Shown in pieces: positions 19,993 to 31,033 of a stretch of 64,000 nt of DNA. The number at the start of each line of letters is the position of its first letter. The first letter of the stretch is position 1. The position numbers and the translations under genes are program-made. The stretch is taken from assembly GCA_018402585.1 (NCBI GenBank), contig JAGYIO010000008.1, forward strand, positions 20,527 through 84,526. Direction: 5' to 3'. The notes beneath the pieces are model-generated. The model saw only the letters and a list, made by a program, of their open reading frames with translations. It had not been told where the DNA came from and searched no databases. The DNA is from Chthoniobacterales bacterium. GTDB lineage: Bacteria > Verrucomicrobiota > Verrucomicrobiia > Chthoniobacterales > JACTMZ01.

Positions 19993-20714
19993 GCAACCCC
20001 GCCGGAGTCGCCGCCGAGAGAATCCCGCGCCACATCGCGATCATCATGGACGGCAATGGCCGCTGGGCCCGCGAGCGCGGGTTGCCCCGCATCGAGGGGC
20101 ACCGCCGCGGCTCCGAAGCGGTACGGGCCTGCACCGCCGCCTGCATCAAAGCCGGCGTCTCGCACCTCACCCTCTACGCCTTCAGCAAGGAGAACTGGCA
20201 ACGTCCGCCCGACGAGGTCAAGGCCCTCATGAACCTGCTCGACCGCTTCCTCGCCGAACGCACGACCGAAATCATGAAGCGCAATATCCGCCTGCATGCC
20301 ATCGGCCACCTCGACGATTTGCCGGCCAACACCCGGCGACGACTCGATTCCGTGAGGGAGAAGTCGGCCGGAAATACCGCCCTGACCCTCACCCTCGCCC
20401 TGAGCTACGGCGCGCGCACCGAAATCACCGATGCGGCCCGCGCCATCGCCCGCGCAGTGCGCGACGGGGACCTCGATCCGGATGCCCTGAGCGAAGAGAC
20501 CATCGCCTCCCGCCTTTACACCGCCGGACTCCCCGACCCCGACCTCCTCATCCGCACCTCCGGGGAAATGCGGGTTTCCAATTTCCTCCTCTGGCAGATC
20601 AGCTACGCCGAAATCGTGGTCACGGCGAAACTTTGGCCGGAATTCGGGGAAGAGGATCTTTTCGCCGCGATCCGGGAATATGCTGGACGGCACCGGCGTT
20701 ACGGAGGCATCTGA
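19989..20714 (+). CDS. uppS: Isoprenyl transferase (undecaprenyl diphosphate synthase)
   Basis: RIPRHIAIIMDGNGRWARERGLPRIEGHRRGSEAVR, LTLYAFSKENWQRP, DLLIRTSGEMRVSNFLLWQISYAE; GTG start overlaps the purA stop. Confidence 0.95.
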   Translation: MSNPAGVAAERIPRHIAIIMDGNGRWARERGLPRIEGHRRGSEAVRACTAACIKAGVSHLTLYAFSKENWQRPPDEVKALMNLLDRFLAERTTEIMKRNIRLHAIGHLDDLPANTRRRLDSVREKSAGNTALTLTLALSYGARTEITDAARAIARAVRDGDLDPDALSEETIASRLYTAGLPDPDLLIRTSGEMRVSNFLLWQISYAEIVVTAKLWPEFGEEDLFAAIREYAGRHRRYGGI

Positions 20715-20725
20715 CAACTTTGTCC

Positions 20726-22150
20726 ATGACCGCGCAGCAGACCGTTCTTGTCGTCGATCCCGATCCCGATTTTCTCGCTTGGGCCCGGAGCCAACTTGCC
20801 GCCGGTGATGTCCGCGTCCTCACCGCGGAAGGCTCCGAGGAGGCTTTCAAACTTTTCTGCGCGGAGGATCCCCTCATGGTCATCACCGAAATGCGGCTCG
20901 GCACCCACAGCGGCTTGGAATTGCTCGCCCGCCTGCGCAAGCGTGATCCCAACGCCCTGGTCATCATCACCGGCGCACTCGGCACGACGCAAAGCGTGAT
21001 CGAATCGATGCGCCTCGGCGCCTTCGACTTCGTGCGCAAGGAACAGCTGCCCTTCAATCTGAAAATTGTGGTCGACGCGGCACTCAAAGCCGCCGCCGAA
21101 ATGCGCCTGGCCAAACCTTTCGAATCCACCCTCAGCCTCGAGCAGCACCAGGACAGCATCGTCGGTCAATCCGCGGCCATGCAGGAGGTCTTCAAAATGG
21201 TCGGGCGCATTTCGCACAGCGATGCCGCCGTCATGATCACGGGCGAAAGCGGCTCGGGGAAGGAACTTGTCGCCCGGGCCATCCACCAATACAGCGCCCG
21301 GCACGACCGTCCCTTCCTCGCCATCAATTGCGCGGCTATTCCGGAAAATCTGCTCGAAAGCGAACTCTTCGGTCACGAAAAAGGTTCCTTCACCGGGGCC
21401 AGCGCCCAACGTATCGGCCGCTTCGAACAATGCGATGGCGGCACCCTCTTCCTCGACGAGATCGGCGACATGCCGCTCTCCCTCCAGAGCAAACTCCTGC
21501 GCGTCTTGCAGGACGGCACGTTCTCCCGCGTCGGGGGCAACCAGACCATCCAGACCGATGTGCGCATCGTGGCCGCGACGAACAAAAACCTCGAGGCCGA
21601 GGTGGCCGGAAAAAAATTCCGCGAGGACCTTTTTTACCGGCTCAACGTGGTCCGCCTCCACCTCCCGCCGCTGCGCAGCCGCAAGGAGGACATCCGTCTC
21701 CTCGCCGAATATTTCCTCAAACGCATCGCGACCCAAAAACTGAAACCGCAACTCCAGCTGAGCAAGGAGTCGGTCGAGCTGCTCGAGAACCATCCTTGGC
21801 CGGGTAACGTCCGCGAATTGGAAAACACCATCCAACGGGCCGCCGTCCTCTCGACCAGCGACGTCCTCCTGCCCAAGGATCTTCCCCTCGGACTGGCCGC
21901 CAGTGCGCCACCCGGCGCAGCGGCCTCGGCCGCCCCCGCACCGGCCAACCTCGACCAGGCCGCCCGCCTCCTTTTCGCAGCCGCCGCCGCGCAACCCGGG
22001 CTCGAACTGCTCCCCTGGCTCGAGCAGGAATTCACCCGCCGCGCCATGGAATCCACCGGGAACAACCAATTGCGCGCGGCCAAGCTGCTCGGCATCACCC
22101 GCGCCACCCTGCGCAAACGCCTCGAGCATTTGCGTGGCACCCTCGCGTGA
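20726..22150 (+). CDS. Sigma-54-dependent NtrC-family response regulator
   Basis: REC-like N-term, GESGSGKELVARAIHQYSAR, ELFGHEKGSFTGASAQRIGRFEQCDGGTLFLDEIGDM, C-terminal Fis-type HTH (NQLRAAKLLGITRATLRKRLEHL). Confidence 0.93.
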   Translation: MTAQQTVLVVDPDPDFLAWARSQLAAGDVRVLTAEGSEEAFKLFCAEDPLMVITEMRLGTHSGLELLARLRKRDPNALVIITGALGTTQSVIESMRLGAFDFVRKEQLPFNLKIVVDAALKAAAEMRLAKPFESTLSLEQHQDSIVGQSAAMQEVFKMVGRISHSDAAVMITGESGSGKELVARAIHQYSARHDRPFLAINCAAIPENLLESELFGHEKGSFTGASAQRIGRFEQCDGGTLFLDEIGDMPLSLQSKLLRVLQDGTFSRVGGNQTIQTDVRIVAATNKNLEAEVAGKKFREDLFYRLNVVRLHLPPLRSRKEDIRLLAEYFLKRIATQKLKPQLQLSKESVELLENHPWPGNVRELENTIQRAAVLSTSDVLLPKDLPLGLAASAPPGAAASAAPAPANLDQAARLLFAAAAAQPGLELLPWLEQEFTRRAMESTGNNQLRAAKLLGITRATLRKRLEHLRGTLA

Positions 22151-22929
22151 AAAGCGCCCCGCGCGCTTGGCTCCACCGCAACGGCTCATGGCAGCCGGAG
22201 GCCGCCCTTCCCCTCACCGACCGCGGCGCGCGCTACGGCATGTCCGTCTTTGAAACCATCGGCATTCGCCAGGGCCAACCCCTCCTTCTGGCTGAACATC
22301 TCGCCCTGCTCGCCGCGGGCGCAGACCTCTTGCTCTCGACCAACCTGCCCGACCTCCAGTTGCCTGTCTTGGCCCCCGGGGCCACCGGTGTCCTCCGCCT
22401 CTACCTCACGGCCGGGGACGGGGCCCCCAGCGCACCAGTCTGTGACCCGCGGCTCTTCGCCCTTTTCGAGCCGCATGAGTCCGCCGGCGTGCCGGACGAA
22501 CAATCCGCGCGTTTGCACCCCGCACCAGTCACCCCGTTTGCGTCCGGACAAAAAACAGCGAACTACTGGCCGAATTGCGCCGCACAGACCGCGGCCCAGA
22601 AGGCCGGGTACGATCATGCCCTCCTCGCCGATCACGACGGGAACCTCCTTTCCGCCGCCTTCGGCAACCTCTTCTTCGTCCTCGACGGCCAACTCTGCAC
22701 CCCGTCTCTCGCCCTCGCGGTCCGCGCCGGGGTCATCCGTGCCCGCCTGATGCAAAGTCATGCCGTGCGCGAAGTGGAATTTCCCGCCGCCCGCCTCCCC
22801 GCCGCGAGCGAACTCTTCCTGACCAACAGCCGGCTCGGCGTCATGCCCCTGCAATACGCGGCGATCGCCCCCGGACCCCTCGGCCGCGCTTTACGCGCGA
22901 CCCTCCTCCGCGAAAATCTCGTGCCGTGA
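22147..22929 (+). CDS. Aminotransferase class IV (4-amino-4-deoxychorismate lyase-like)
   Basis: LTDRGARYGMSVFETIGI, ANYWPNCAAQTAAQKAGYDHALLADHDGNLLSAAFGNLFFVLDG. Confidence 0.8.
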   Translation: MKSAPRAWLHRNGSWQPEAALPLTDRGARYGMSVFETIGIRQGQPLLLAEHLALLAAGADLLLSTNLPDLQLPVLAPGATGVLRLYLTAGDGAPSAPVCDPRLFALFEPHESAGVPDEQSARLHPAPVTPFASGQKTANYWPNCAAQTAAQKAGYDHALLADHDGNLLSAAFGNLFFVLDGQLCTPSLALAVRAGVIRARLMQSHAVREVEFPAARLPAASELFLTNSRLGVMPLQYAAIAPGPLGRALRATLLRENLVP

Positions 22930-25900
22930 ACCACGAACTTCTTTCCGCCGGCGAGGCCAGCGCCGCCGCGCGGGCCTGGCTCGAGGCCATCCGCCGCGCC
23001 GCCCCCGCCGTGGCCGGCGGCGCCGCCGCCCCGGCCCAGCCCTTCCTTGTTGCTTGGCTGGCCGCTCATCTGCAGCGGCCGGTCTGCGTGATCTGTGCCG
23101 ACGTCAAAGGCCAGGAAGAATTCCACCACGACCTGCAATTCTGGAACCAACGCGCCCTCTTCGTGCCGGACCTCGAACTGGCCGCCGCCGGCGTAGGCAA
23201 CCCGGACCCCGAACTGGCCGCCGCCCGCCTCGCCGCGCTGCGCGAACTCGACACCAACCCGCCGCCGCTCACCGTGGTCACCGCAGCCGGCCTCGATCAT
23301 CCCGCACCCTCGCGGGAAAAGCTGGCCGGCGATATCCTCACCCTCCGGCGGGGAGAAGCACTTCCACTCGCGGGCTTGCTCGCCCGCTTGGAGCAGACCG
23401 GCTTCATCCGCGTGCCCACCGCGGCGCAACGCGGCCACTACGCGGTGCGCGGCGGCATCGTCGATGTCTTCCCCTGGCAGACCATCCTCCCCCTGCGCCT
23501 CGAATTTTTCGGCGACGAGATTGAATCCATCCGCTCCTACGATCCCGATTCCCAACGCTCGGTCGAAACACTGGAGAGCGGTGAGCTTGGCCTCGGGGAC
23601 GGCGGCGGGGCGGACGACGCCACCTTGCGGGCACATTTTGCGCCCGACACCCTGTTCCTCTCGATCGAAGACGCCGCCCCCGACGCGCCGGCCCGGCTGC
23701 ATTCCGGCCCCGTCTTGGCCGACGACGAGGACCTCGACATCCTCGCCACCGATCACCCGCTCGGGGATTTCGCCGCCGGGGACATCGTTCTGCTTGAACA
23801 ACGCCGCCGCGATCTTTTCCGCCAGATCGCGCAATGGCAGGCCGACGGATGGACCGTGCGTATCGTCTGCGCCAACGAAGGCGAGGCCACCCGGTTGCGC
23901 GAGTTGGCTGCTTCGGGCGAGACCACCCCGCGCGATCTTCCCGTCCTCTTCGGCACCCTGACCCGCGGATTCACCCTGCCGGATGCCAAACTGGCCCTCC
24001 TCACCGATGCCGAACTTTTCGGCCGGGCCGCCAGCCTGGAACAACGCCGGGGTGGCTGGGCCCGCGCCCGCGCCGCCCTCTCGCGCCAGACTTTGCGCTT
24101 CGATGATTTCGAGACGGACGACCTCGTGGTCCACCTCGACTACGGGATCGCGCGCTACCGCGGGCTGCAGGTCTTGCCCGGACAAGAGGACGCCGGGGAA
24201 GTCCTCACCCTCGAATTTGCCCGCGGGTCGAAACTCTACGTGCCGCTCGAACAGGGGTGGAAAGTTTCCCGTTATGTCGGGGTCGGACGGAAAAATCCCG
24301 CGCTGAGCGAACTCGGGGACGGCCGCTGGCAACGCGCGCGGAGCAAGGCGGAAAAATCTGTCCTGGTCTACGCCGAAAAACTCCTCCGCGTGCAGGCCGA
24401 GCGGGAACTGGAGACCGGCGTGGTCTTTCCCCCGGACAATACTTGGCAACGCGAATTCGAAGATTCCTTCCCCTTCGAGGAAACCCCCGACCAACTCCGC
24501 GCCATCATCGATGCCAAAAAGGACATGGAATCAACCAAGCCGATGGACCGCCTCATCTGCGGCGACGTCGGCTTCGGGAAAACCGAAGTCGCCATCCGCG
24601 CCGCCTTCAAAGCCGTCATGGGCGGCCGGCAAGTCGCCCTGCTCGCCCCCACCACGGTGCTCGCCCAGCAGCACTGGCAGACCCTGCGCGAGCGGATGTC
24701 CGACTACCCCGTCACGGTGGGATTGCTCAGCCGCTTCCGCACGGTCAAAGAGCAAAAATTGACCCTGGCCGGACTGCGCGACGGCAGTGTCGACATCGTG
24801 GTCGGCACCCACCGCCTGCTCGGCAAAGATGTCGCCTTCAAAAATCTCGGCCTTGTCGTGGTCGACGAGGAGCAACGGTTCGGCGTGCTGCACAAGGAAC
24901 GGCTCAAGGAAAACTTCCGCGCTGTCGACGTCCTCACCCTCTCGGCCACCCCCATCCCGCGCACCCTCTATCTTTCGCTCCTCGGGGCGCGCGACATGAG
25001 CACGATCGAGACGCCCCCGGCCAACCGCGTTCCGATCGAGACCGTCATCTGCGGCTATGACGAACGCCTCATCCGCGACGCCATCCAACGCGAGCTGACC
25101 CGCGGTGGTCAGGTCTATTTCCTGCACAACCGGGTCAAATCGATCGGCCTCCTCGAGAAGCGCCTGAAGGAACTCCTGCCCCGCGCGCGGATCCTGACCG
25201 GACACGGACAAATGCCCGAAGAGGAGCTTGAAGACATCATGGCCACCTTTGTCGCCGGCCGGGCCGACATCCTGCTCTGCACCACGATCATTGAAAGCGG
25301 CCTCGATATTCCCAACGCCAACACCATCATCATCGACCGGGCCGACCGCTTCGGCCTGGCCGACCTTTACCAATTGCGCGGACGCGTCGGACGCTCCAAC
25401 CACAAGGCCTACGCGTATCTCCTCCTGCCGCGCGACCTGATGGGCGCGGGCGAGGCACGCCAGCGCATCGCGGCCATCCGGCAGTATTCCAGCCTCGGGG
25501 CCGGATTCCGCGTCGCCATGCGCGACCTCGAAATCCGCGGCGCGGGCAACATCCTCGGCACGGAGCAGAGCGGACACATCCTGGCCATCGGTTTCGAATT
25601 TTACTGCCGCCTGCTCAAAGCCGCGGTGGCCAAGCTGAAAGGGGAAAGGGCCCCCGGCCGGCCGGACATCAAGGTCGACCTCGACTTCATCGCGCCAGAC
25701 CCCGCGACGGCCCGCAGCGGACAACTTCCCGCTTGGATCCCGCCCGGCTACATCGCCGAACCGAAGGAACGCATTGCCGCCCACCGCGCCCTGGCCGAGA
25801 CCGAAACCCTCGCCGGGCTTGACCAGCTGAAGAACCAGTGGCGCGACCGCTACGGGCGCCTCCCGGCCCCCGCCCGGAATCTCCTCAAGACCGCCGCCGC

Positions 25901-26072
25901 CCGTCTCCGCGCCGCCGGGGCAAACATCGACCTGGTCGAAACCGAGGGAAAAGTCCTCCGCCTCCGCCGGGGCGGAGATTTCATCATGATCGGCCACCGC
26001 CACCCCCGGCTCGACTCCGAAGATCCCGCCTTGAAATTGCGCCAGATTCTTACACTCTTGCAGCAGCTGTGA
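22926..26072 (+). CDS. mfd: Transcription-repair coupling factor
   Basis: CarD-like RID (VHLDYGIARYRGLQVL), DRLICGDVGFGKTEVAIRAAFKAV, DEEQRFGVLHKERLK, TLSATPIPRTLYLSLLGARDMSTIETPP, TRP motif RGAGNILGTEQSGHI. Confidence 0.97.
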   Translation: MNHELLSAGEASAAARAWLEAIRRAAPAVAGGAAAPAQPFLVAWLAAHLQRPVCVICADVKGQEEFHHDLQFWNQRALFVPDLELAAAGVGNPDPELAAARLAALRELDTNPPPLTVVTAAGLDHPAPSREKLAGDILTLRRGEALPLAGLLARLEQTGFIRVPTAAQRGHYAVRGGIVDVFPWQTILPLRLEFFGDEIESIRSYDPDSQRSVETLESGELGLGDGGGADDATLRAHFAPDTLFLSIEDAAPDAPARLHSGPVLADDEDLDILATDHPLGDFAAGDIVLLEQRRRDLFRQIAQWQADGWTVRIVCANEGEATRLRELAASGETTPRDLPVLFGTLTRGFTLPDAKLALLTDAELFGRAASLEQRRGGWARARAALSRQTLRFDDFETDDLVVHLDYGIARYRGLQVLPGQEDAGEVLTLEFARGSKLYVPLEQGWKVSRYVGVGRKNPALSELGDGRWQRARSKAEKSVLVYAEKLLRVQAERELETGVVFPPDNTWQREFEDSFPFEETPDQLRAIIDAKKDMESTKPMDRLICGDVGFGKTEVAIRAAFKAVMGGRQVALLAPTTVLAQQHWQTLRERMSDYPVTVGLLSRFRTVKEQKLTLAGLRDGSVDIVVGTHRLLGKDVAFKNLGLVVVDEEQRFGVLHKERLKENFRAVDVLTLSATPIPRTLYLSLLGARDMSTIETPPANRVPIETVICGYDERLIRDAIQRELTRGGQVYFLHNRVKSIGLLEKRLKELLPRARILTGHGQMPEEELEDIMATFVAGRADILLCTTIIESGLDIPNANTIIIDRADRFGLADLYQLRGRVGRSNHKAYAYLLLPRDLMGAGEARQRIAAIRQYSSLGAGFRVAMRDLEIRGAGNILGTEQSGHILAIGFEFYCRLLKAAVAKLKGERAPGRPDIKVDLDFIAPDPATARSGQLPAWIPPGYIAEPKERIAAHRALAETETLAGLDQLKNQWRDRYGRLPAPARNLLKTAAARLRAAGANIDLVETEGKVLRLRRGGDFIMIGHRHPRLDSEDPALKLRQILTLLQQL

Positions 26073-27055
26073 TCACCGTCCTCCGCTTCTCCCCGGGCGC
26101 CCTGGCCCTTGCCCTCGTTCTGCTCCCGCTCACCGCCCCGGGCCAGGAGCGCGACCGGCTGGTCGACGGCATTGCCGCAGTGGTCAATTCCAATGCCATC
26201 ACCTTCGGTCAAGTCCGCGAACTTCTCATGTTCCGCCAGCGGTCCCTCTCCGAAATGTACCAAGGCGACGAATTGCGCGACAAGATGAAGGAGTCGCAGG
26301 ACGCCGCGCTCAAAGACCTCATCGACCGCCAACTCATCATCGACTACTTCAAAAGCGAGGGTTTCCAAATTCCGGCCCACGTGGTCGAAGACCGGGTGAA
26401 CACGATTATCCGCGAGGAATTCGGCGGCGATCGCCAAGCCTTTGTGCGCACGCTCAAAGCCCAGGGCTTCAGCCTCGGGCGCTTCCGCGAAATCGAACGC
26501 GACAAAATCGTGGTCCAAGCCATGCGCCAGCGCGCCGTGCAGTCCGACTTCATCATTTCACCCGACAAGGTCGACACCTACTACCGCAAGAACCGCAAAC
26601 AGTATTCCACCCAGGCGGAAATCAAACTCAACATGATCGTCCTGCGGCCCGAGTTCGACGGTTCGGACAACCCGGTCGAAGCCAAACGCGCCATGGCCAA
26701 GGAAATCCGCGCCAAGCTGGCCGGCGGCGGGGATTTCGCCAGCATGGCCCAGATGTATTCGGATGACAGCACGGCCGACTTCGGTGGCGACTGGGGATGG
26801 ATCGACGAGAACACGCTGACCGGGTCGCTCAACGAAATCGCCTTCTCTCTCCCACCCGGCACGCTGAGCGAGACGGTCCAAGTCGGAGACACCTTCTACC
26901 TCATGCGGGTCGAAGCCAAGAAGCCGGCCGTGGTCCAGCCCCTGGCCGAAGTCCGCGAGGAAATCAGTAAAAAGCTCGTCGAGGAAGAACGCATCCGCAT
27001 GCAGGACCGCTGGATCGGCACTCTTCGCGAAAAGGCTTACGTCAAAATCTTCTGA
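26069..27055 (+). CDS. SurA-like parvulin peptidyl-prolyl isomerase
   Basis: DGIAAVVNSNAITFGQVRELL; parvulin core ADFGGDWGWIDENTLTGSLNEIAFSLPPGTLSETVQVGDTFYLMRVEAKK; signal peptide. Confidence 0.88.
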   Translation: MITVLRFSPGALALALVLLPLTAPGQERDRLVDGIAAVVNSNAITFGQVRELLMFRQRSLSEMYQGDELRDKMKESQDAALKDLIDRQLIIDYFKSEGFQIPAHVVEDRVNTIIREEFGGDRQAFVRTLKAQGFSLGRFREIERDKIVVQAMRQRAVQSDFIISPDKVDTYYRKNRKQYSTQAEIKLNMIVLRPEFDGSDNPVEAKRAMAKEIRAKLAGGGDFASMAQMYSDDSTADFGGDWGWIDENTLTGSLNEIAFSLPPGTLSETVQVGDTFYLMRVEAKKPAVVQPLAEVREEISKKLVEEERIRMQDRWIGTLREKAYVKIF

Positions 27056-27057
27056 GC

Positions 27058-27918
27058 GTGCCCGCCCGTCCCATCCTCGGACTCACCACCGGCGATCCGG
27101 CCGGAATCGGACCGGAACTCATCACCCGCTGCCTCGCCGCTCCCGGACTGCCCGACGGCGTCGACTTCCGTCTCATCGGCCACGCCGGCGGGCCTGCCCC
27201 CGGAAAGCCCAGCCCCGCCTCCGCGCAGGTCGCGTGGGACGCGCTGGAGGAAGCAGCCCGGCTTTTGCAGGCCGGCGCCATCCAGGCCGTGGTCACCGGC
27301 CCCGTGCACAAAGCGTCGCTCCACGCCCTCGGCTTTCCTTTTCCGGGGCAAACTGAATTTTTCGCCGCCCGGGCCGGGGTCGGGAATTTTGCCATGTGTC
27401 TGACCGGCGGACCGCTCACCGTGGCCCTCGCCACCGCGCACCTCCCCCTGCGCGAGGTGCCGTCCTCGCTCCGCACGGAAGAAATCGTCCGCATCGGGAA
27501 ACTGCTCCACGCCTTCCTCCAGCGGCGCCTCGGCCGCGCACCGCGCATCGCGGTGGCCGGACTCAATCCCCACGCCGGTGAAAACGGGCAATTCGGTCAG
27601 GAGGAAAAAACCCTCATCGCGCCCGCCATCGCCCAACTCGCCCGCGAGGGCGACTTCAGCGGCCCGCACCCCCCCGACACCGTCTTCCATCGCGCTGCCC
27701 ACGGAGCGTTTGACGGCGTCCTTTGCATGTATCACGACCAAGGCCTCATCCCGCTCAAACTCCTCGCCTTCGAGACCGGAGTGAACGTGACCCTGGGTCT
27801 GCCCCACCCGCGGACCAGCCCCGACCACGGCACCGCCTTCGACCTGGCCGGCACCGGTCGCGCCAACCACCAAAGCATGCTCGCCGCGATCCATCTCGCG
27901 GCCGACCTGCTGCGGTAG
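27058..27918 (+). CDS. pdxA: 4-hydroxythreonine-4-phosphate dehydrogenase
   Basis: LGLTTGDPAGIGPEL, VVTGPVHKASLHALGFPFPGQTEFFA, AGLNPHAGENGQFGQEE, MYHDQGLIPLKLLAFETGVNVTLGLPHPRTSPDHGTAFDLAGTG. Confidence 0.95.
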   Translation: MPARPILGLTTGDPAGIGPELITRCLAAPGLPDGVDFRLIGHAGGPAPGKPSPASAQVAWDALEEAARLLQAGAIQAVVTGPVHKASLHALGFPFPGQTEFFAARAGVGNFAMCLTGGPLTVALATAHLPLREVPSSLRTEEIVRIGKLLHAFLQRRLGRAPRIAVAGLNPHAGENGQFGQEEKTLIAPAIAQLAREGDFSGPHPPDTVFHRAAHGAFDGVLCMYHDQGLIPLKLLAFETGVNVTLGLPHPRTSPDHGTAFDLAGTGRANHQSMLAAIHLAADLLR

Positions 27919-27970
27919 ACGTCCTTGTCGCCGCAGGATTGCTCAAGGTGGATTACGATCCACCAACTCC

Positions 27971-28012
27971 CTCAACCCTCAACGCTCAACGCTCAACGCT
28001 CAACCCTCAACT
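27971..28012. repeat. Heptanucleotide tandem repeat (CTCAACS)x6
   Basis: ctcaacc-ctcaacg-ctcaacg-ctcaacg-ctcaacc-ctcaact read directly, between convergent pdxA and cysH. Confidence 0.9.
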
Positions 28013-28014
28013 TT

Positions 28015-28752
28015 TCAAATCATATATTCCGGCCCGCCCGCCTGCTCATGCAGACCGCACTCGCGCTTCAGCCCGCTGAAACGCGTGTCCTCCACCTTCA
28101 TCCCGTCGGCAAAGCGGATCGTACTGTGCGTGTCGCCGATGCTGATGTAGCCCTGCTCCCAAAGTGGATGGTAAGGCAGGTCGTGCTTGCGCAAATATTC
28201 GCCCACTTGCCGGTCGGACCAATCGACAATCGGGTGAATTTTGAGCACCCGATTCTGGCGTTTGATCACGGGCAAATCCTCGCGGGTCGCGGCATGCTCA
28301 CGGCGCAGTCCGGCGAACCACACGCTGGCCCCGAGGTCCTGCAGCGCCCGGTTCATCGGCTCAACCTTGTTCAGCCGTCCGTATTTCTCCAGCCCCTCGA
28401 CCCCCTGTTCCCAAAGTTTTCCGTAAAGCGCCTCCTGGCGCGCCGCGGTCAGCAAGGGCGCATAGACCTGCAAATTCAGCCCCAGCTTTTCGGTCAGCTC
28501 CCCGGCGAAGCGGTAGGTCTCGGCAAAAAGGTAACCGGTATCGACCAAGACCACGGGAATCTGCGGGTCGACCCGTGTGACGAGATGGAGCATGACGGCC
28601 GCCTGCACCCCGAAACTCGTGCTTAGCACAACATGGCCGCGGAACTCCTCGTGCGCCCAGCGCACCCGCTCCGTGGCGGACCGTGCCCCAAGCTCGAGAT
28701 TCCAAGCCGCGACTTGGGCGGGGTCAAATTCGGGCTGGAGCGGCTTGGTCAT
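28015..28752 (-). CDS. cysH: Phosphoadenosine phosphosulfate reductase (CysH family)
   Basis: [73 protein letters not shown]; tracked ORF 28015..30468 is over-extended. Confidence 0.92.
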   Translation of the reverse strand: MTKPLQPEFDPAQVAAWNLELGARSATERVRWAHEEFRGHVVLSTSFGVQAAVMLHLVTRVDPQIPVVLVDTGYLFAETYRFAGELTEKLGLNLQVYAPLLTAARQEALYGKLWEQGVEGLEKYGRLNKVEPMNRALQDLGASVWFAGLRREHAATREDLPVIKRQNRVLKIHPIVDWSDRQVGEYLRKHDLPYHPLWEQGYISIGDTHSTIRFADGMKVEDTRFSGLKRECGLHEQAGGPEYMI

Positions 28753-28857
28753 CAAAAAAAGGCCTTGCCGAATACGCCTCCCGGGCCCCCGCGGCAAGCA
28801 GCAAATCAGCGGAAATTCCATGGACCACCGCCGTCCAGACGCGGCATAAAACATCCC

Positions 28858-30987
28858 GTGCCCCGCCGCTTCATCCTGCCGCTCGCCCTCGGCCTCCTCC
28901 TTTTCCCCGCCGGTTGCGGGAAAAAGGGGCCTCCCATCCTGGCCGAAAAAGACGACCCCTGGGCCGTTTGCGCTTTTGCCCGCCATATTCCGGCCTCGAG
29001 TGAAGGCTTTTTCTGGTGCCGTCACCCCGCCGAAAGCTGGCGGGACCTCGCGGGCCGCGCGGCACCCCTGCTCGAGCCACCCGGTTTGCCCCGTTCCTGG
29101 CAAGGCACCTCCCCGGGACGGATCTTCCAAGCCTGGCTCGAAGCACCGCGCACCCCGGAAATCCTCACCGCGCTCGGTCCGGTCGACCAAGGGGAAATCT
29201 TCCTCGCCCTCGGGGCCGGCAGCGGATCGCAACTGGCCGCCCTGCAGCAAGTCAAACGACTCTTCGCAGTCGCGCGCCTGCGCAACCTCTTCACTCCGCT
29301 GCCGGCCGAAGAGGCCCCGCCGGAGGAAATTATCCCCCTTGAAGCCCTGCCGGAGGACCTCGCTGCGGCCGCCTTCACCGAGGTGATCACACCGCTCGCG
29401 CCCGCCATGCAGGAGGCCCTGGAAAAATTTGTCCGCGAGGCCGTTGTCCCGCCCCTCCTCCTCGGCGCCAAACTGCCCCCCGACTCCCCCCTGCCGGGAC
29501 TGCTCGAAACATGGGCCGCCAGCCTTCCCGAAAAAATCCCGCGCGACCGCGTCGAGGCCGGTGAGCACGGAGAATTCACCCGTCTGCGGCTTCCCCTCAC
29601 CCTCCTCGTGCCGACCAATGTCGCGGTGCGCACCCGCGACATCCTCGCGGCCAACCTCGGCGACCCTTACGCCGCCACCTACCTCGTGCGCGACCTGCTG
29701 GCCAAGGTCACCACGCTCGGATTCGGACAGATGCACGGCTATTTCGTCATTTCGATCGGCACGGACTCCGGCCGGCCAACCTTGGCCGCCGGGCCGGCCG
29801 ACGCCTTGCCCTCCACCCCCGTCATGCAACGCCTCGAACCCTTGCTCACCGCGGGGGCCGACACCGTCTTCTATGCCGACCCACTGGTCGTCAGCCTCGC
29901 CGCCGCTCCCCCTCCGGTGACCGAATATCTCGAGGCCGCCCTCGAAGCGGCCTTGGAATTCGCGCCGGCCGAAACCATCGATCCCCTCCGGGCCCAAGCC
30001 GCCCCGCTCCGCATGCAGGCGGCGGACCTTTTCCGGCCGCGGGTCTCCGCGGTCGGAGGCCTCGCCCGATACGAGGCAAATACCTGGCGGGCCGAAATCT
30101 TCGGCGGCTCCCTCGCGCCGCGCCTCGCCCTCGCTAACGCCGCCCCCTTGCTCAGGCCGGAGACCGGCGTGGATCTTTTCTGGACCGAAAATTGGGAGGC
30201 CGGCTACGTGCGGCGATTGACCGATTTCAGCGCAGGGCTGGCCACCTTTGCCGCCGCGTGGACCAAAGCGCTCGGGCCGGTTTTCCTCGACGAACAAGGC
30301 CAGGCCACGGTCAAAGCTTTTCTGCACCTCGCCGCCGGACCGTTGGAACAACTCAAATCCCAGGCCGGGCCGCTCCTCGAGGCCGCGCTCGGAACCCAGG
30401 TCGCCCTCGCCGTTGCCTTCGCTGGCTCCATGCCTCCCCCTCCGCTGCTGCCGCCCGCCGCCGCGCAAGCCAGCTTGCCGCGCGTCGCCCTAGCCGCCGC
30501 CCTGCGGGATCGCGCGGCGCTCAGCCGTGGTTGGGAGGCAGTGACCCAGGCGGGTGAGACCGCGCGCTGGCCGGCCCCCGTGGCCTGGCCCGAGTTGGGC
30601 GGGGCCGTGACCTACGCCTATCCCTTGCCCCTCGGCGGACCCGACCTCGGCCTGGCTGTCACCATCGATGGCAACCGCTGGCTCCTCGGCAACTCCCGGG
30701 CCTTCAACCTGCAGGTTGCCGCGTCGCCGCCCGCGGCAGCCGGCCGCGATGCGGTTCAGGCCGGGGAATTCCAGACCGCACCGCTGGCCACCTTCGCCGC
30801 GGCCTGGGCCACGGCCTTGGACGAGGATCCCTCGCTCGCCGGGATGACCGCCGGACTCATCCCTTCCGATCCGCAGATTCTCTCCGCCGCGGCTGAGGTG
30901 CTGAAAACACCGCGCCGCTTCCGTTACGAAGCCCGCTGGGAGCAGGAGATGCTCCACCGCGTGCTCGAGCTCGCGCCGGTTCCCTGA
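28858..30987 (+). CDS. Hypothetical large lipoprotein
   Basis: GTG start, signal peptide and lipobox ([20 protein letters not shown]); no domain recognised. Confidence 0.65.
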   Translation: MPRRFILPLALGLLLFPAGCGKKGPPILAEKDDPWAVCAFARHIPASSEGFFWCRHPAESWRDLAGRAAPLLEPPGLPRSWQGTSPGRIFQAWLEAPRTPEILTALGPVDQGEIFLALGAGSGSQLAALQQVKRLFAVARLRNLFTPLPAEEAPPEEIIPLEALPEDLAAAAFTEVITPLAPAMQEALEKFVREAVVPPLLLGAKLPPDSPLPGLLETWAASLPEKIPRDRVEAGEHGEFTRLRLPLTLLVPTNVAVRTRDILAANLGDPYAATYLVRDLLAKVTTLGFGQMHGYFVISIGTDSGRPTLAAGPADALPSTPVMQRLEPLLTAGADTVFYADPLVVSLAAAPPPVTEYLEAALEAALEFAPAETIDPLRAQAAPLRMQAADLFRPRVSAVGGLARYEANTWRAEIFGGSLAPRLALANAAPLLRPETGVDLFWTENWEAGYVRRLTDFSAGLATFAAAWTKALGPVFLDEQGQATVKAFLHLAAGPLEQLKSQAGPLLEAALGTQVALAVAFAGSMPPPPLLPPAAAQASLPRVALAAALRDRAALSRGWEAVTQAGETARWPAPVAWPELGGAVTYAYPLPLGGPDLGLAVTIDGNRWLLGNSRAFNLQVAASPPAAAGRDAVQAGEFQTAPLATFAAAWATALDEDPSLAGMTAGLIPSDPQILSAAAEVLKTPRRFRYEARWEQEMLHRVLELAPVP

Positions 30988-31033
30988 TTTGACCTTGTGA
31001 CCCCGCACCGCGTCTCCTAATTTTTACCTTCCC

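Noticed and set aside
28753-30468. N-terminal extension of the cysH ORF (817 aa)
   Set aside because: Overlaps the lipoprotein gene in antisense; cysH has a good internal ATG at 28752.
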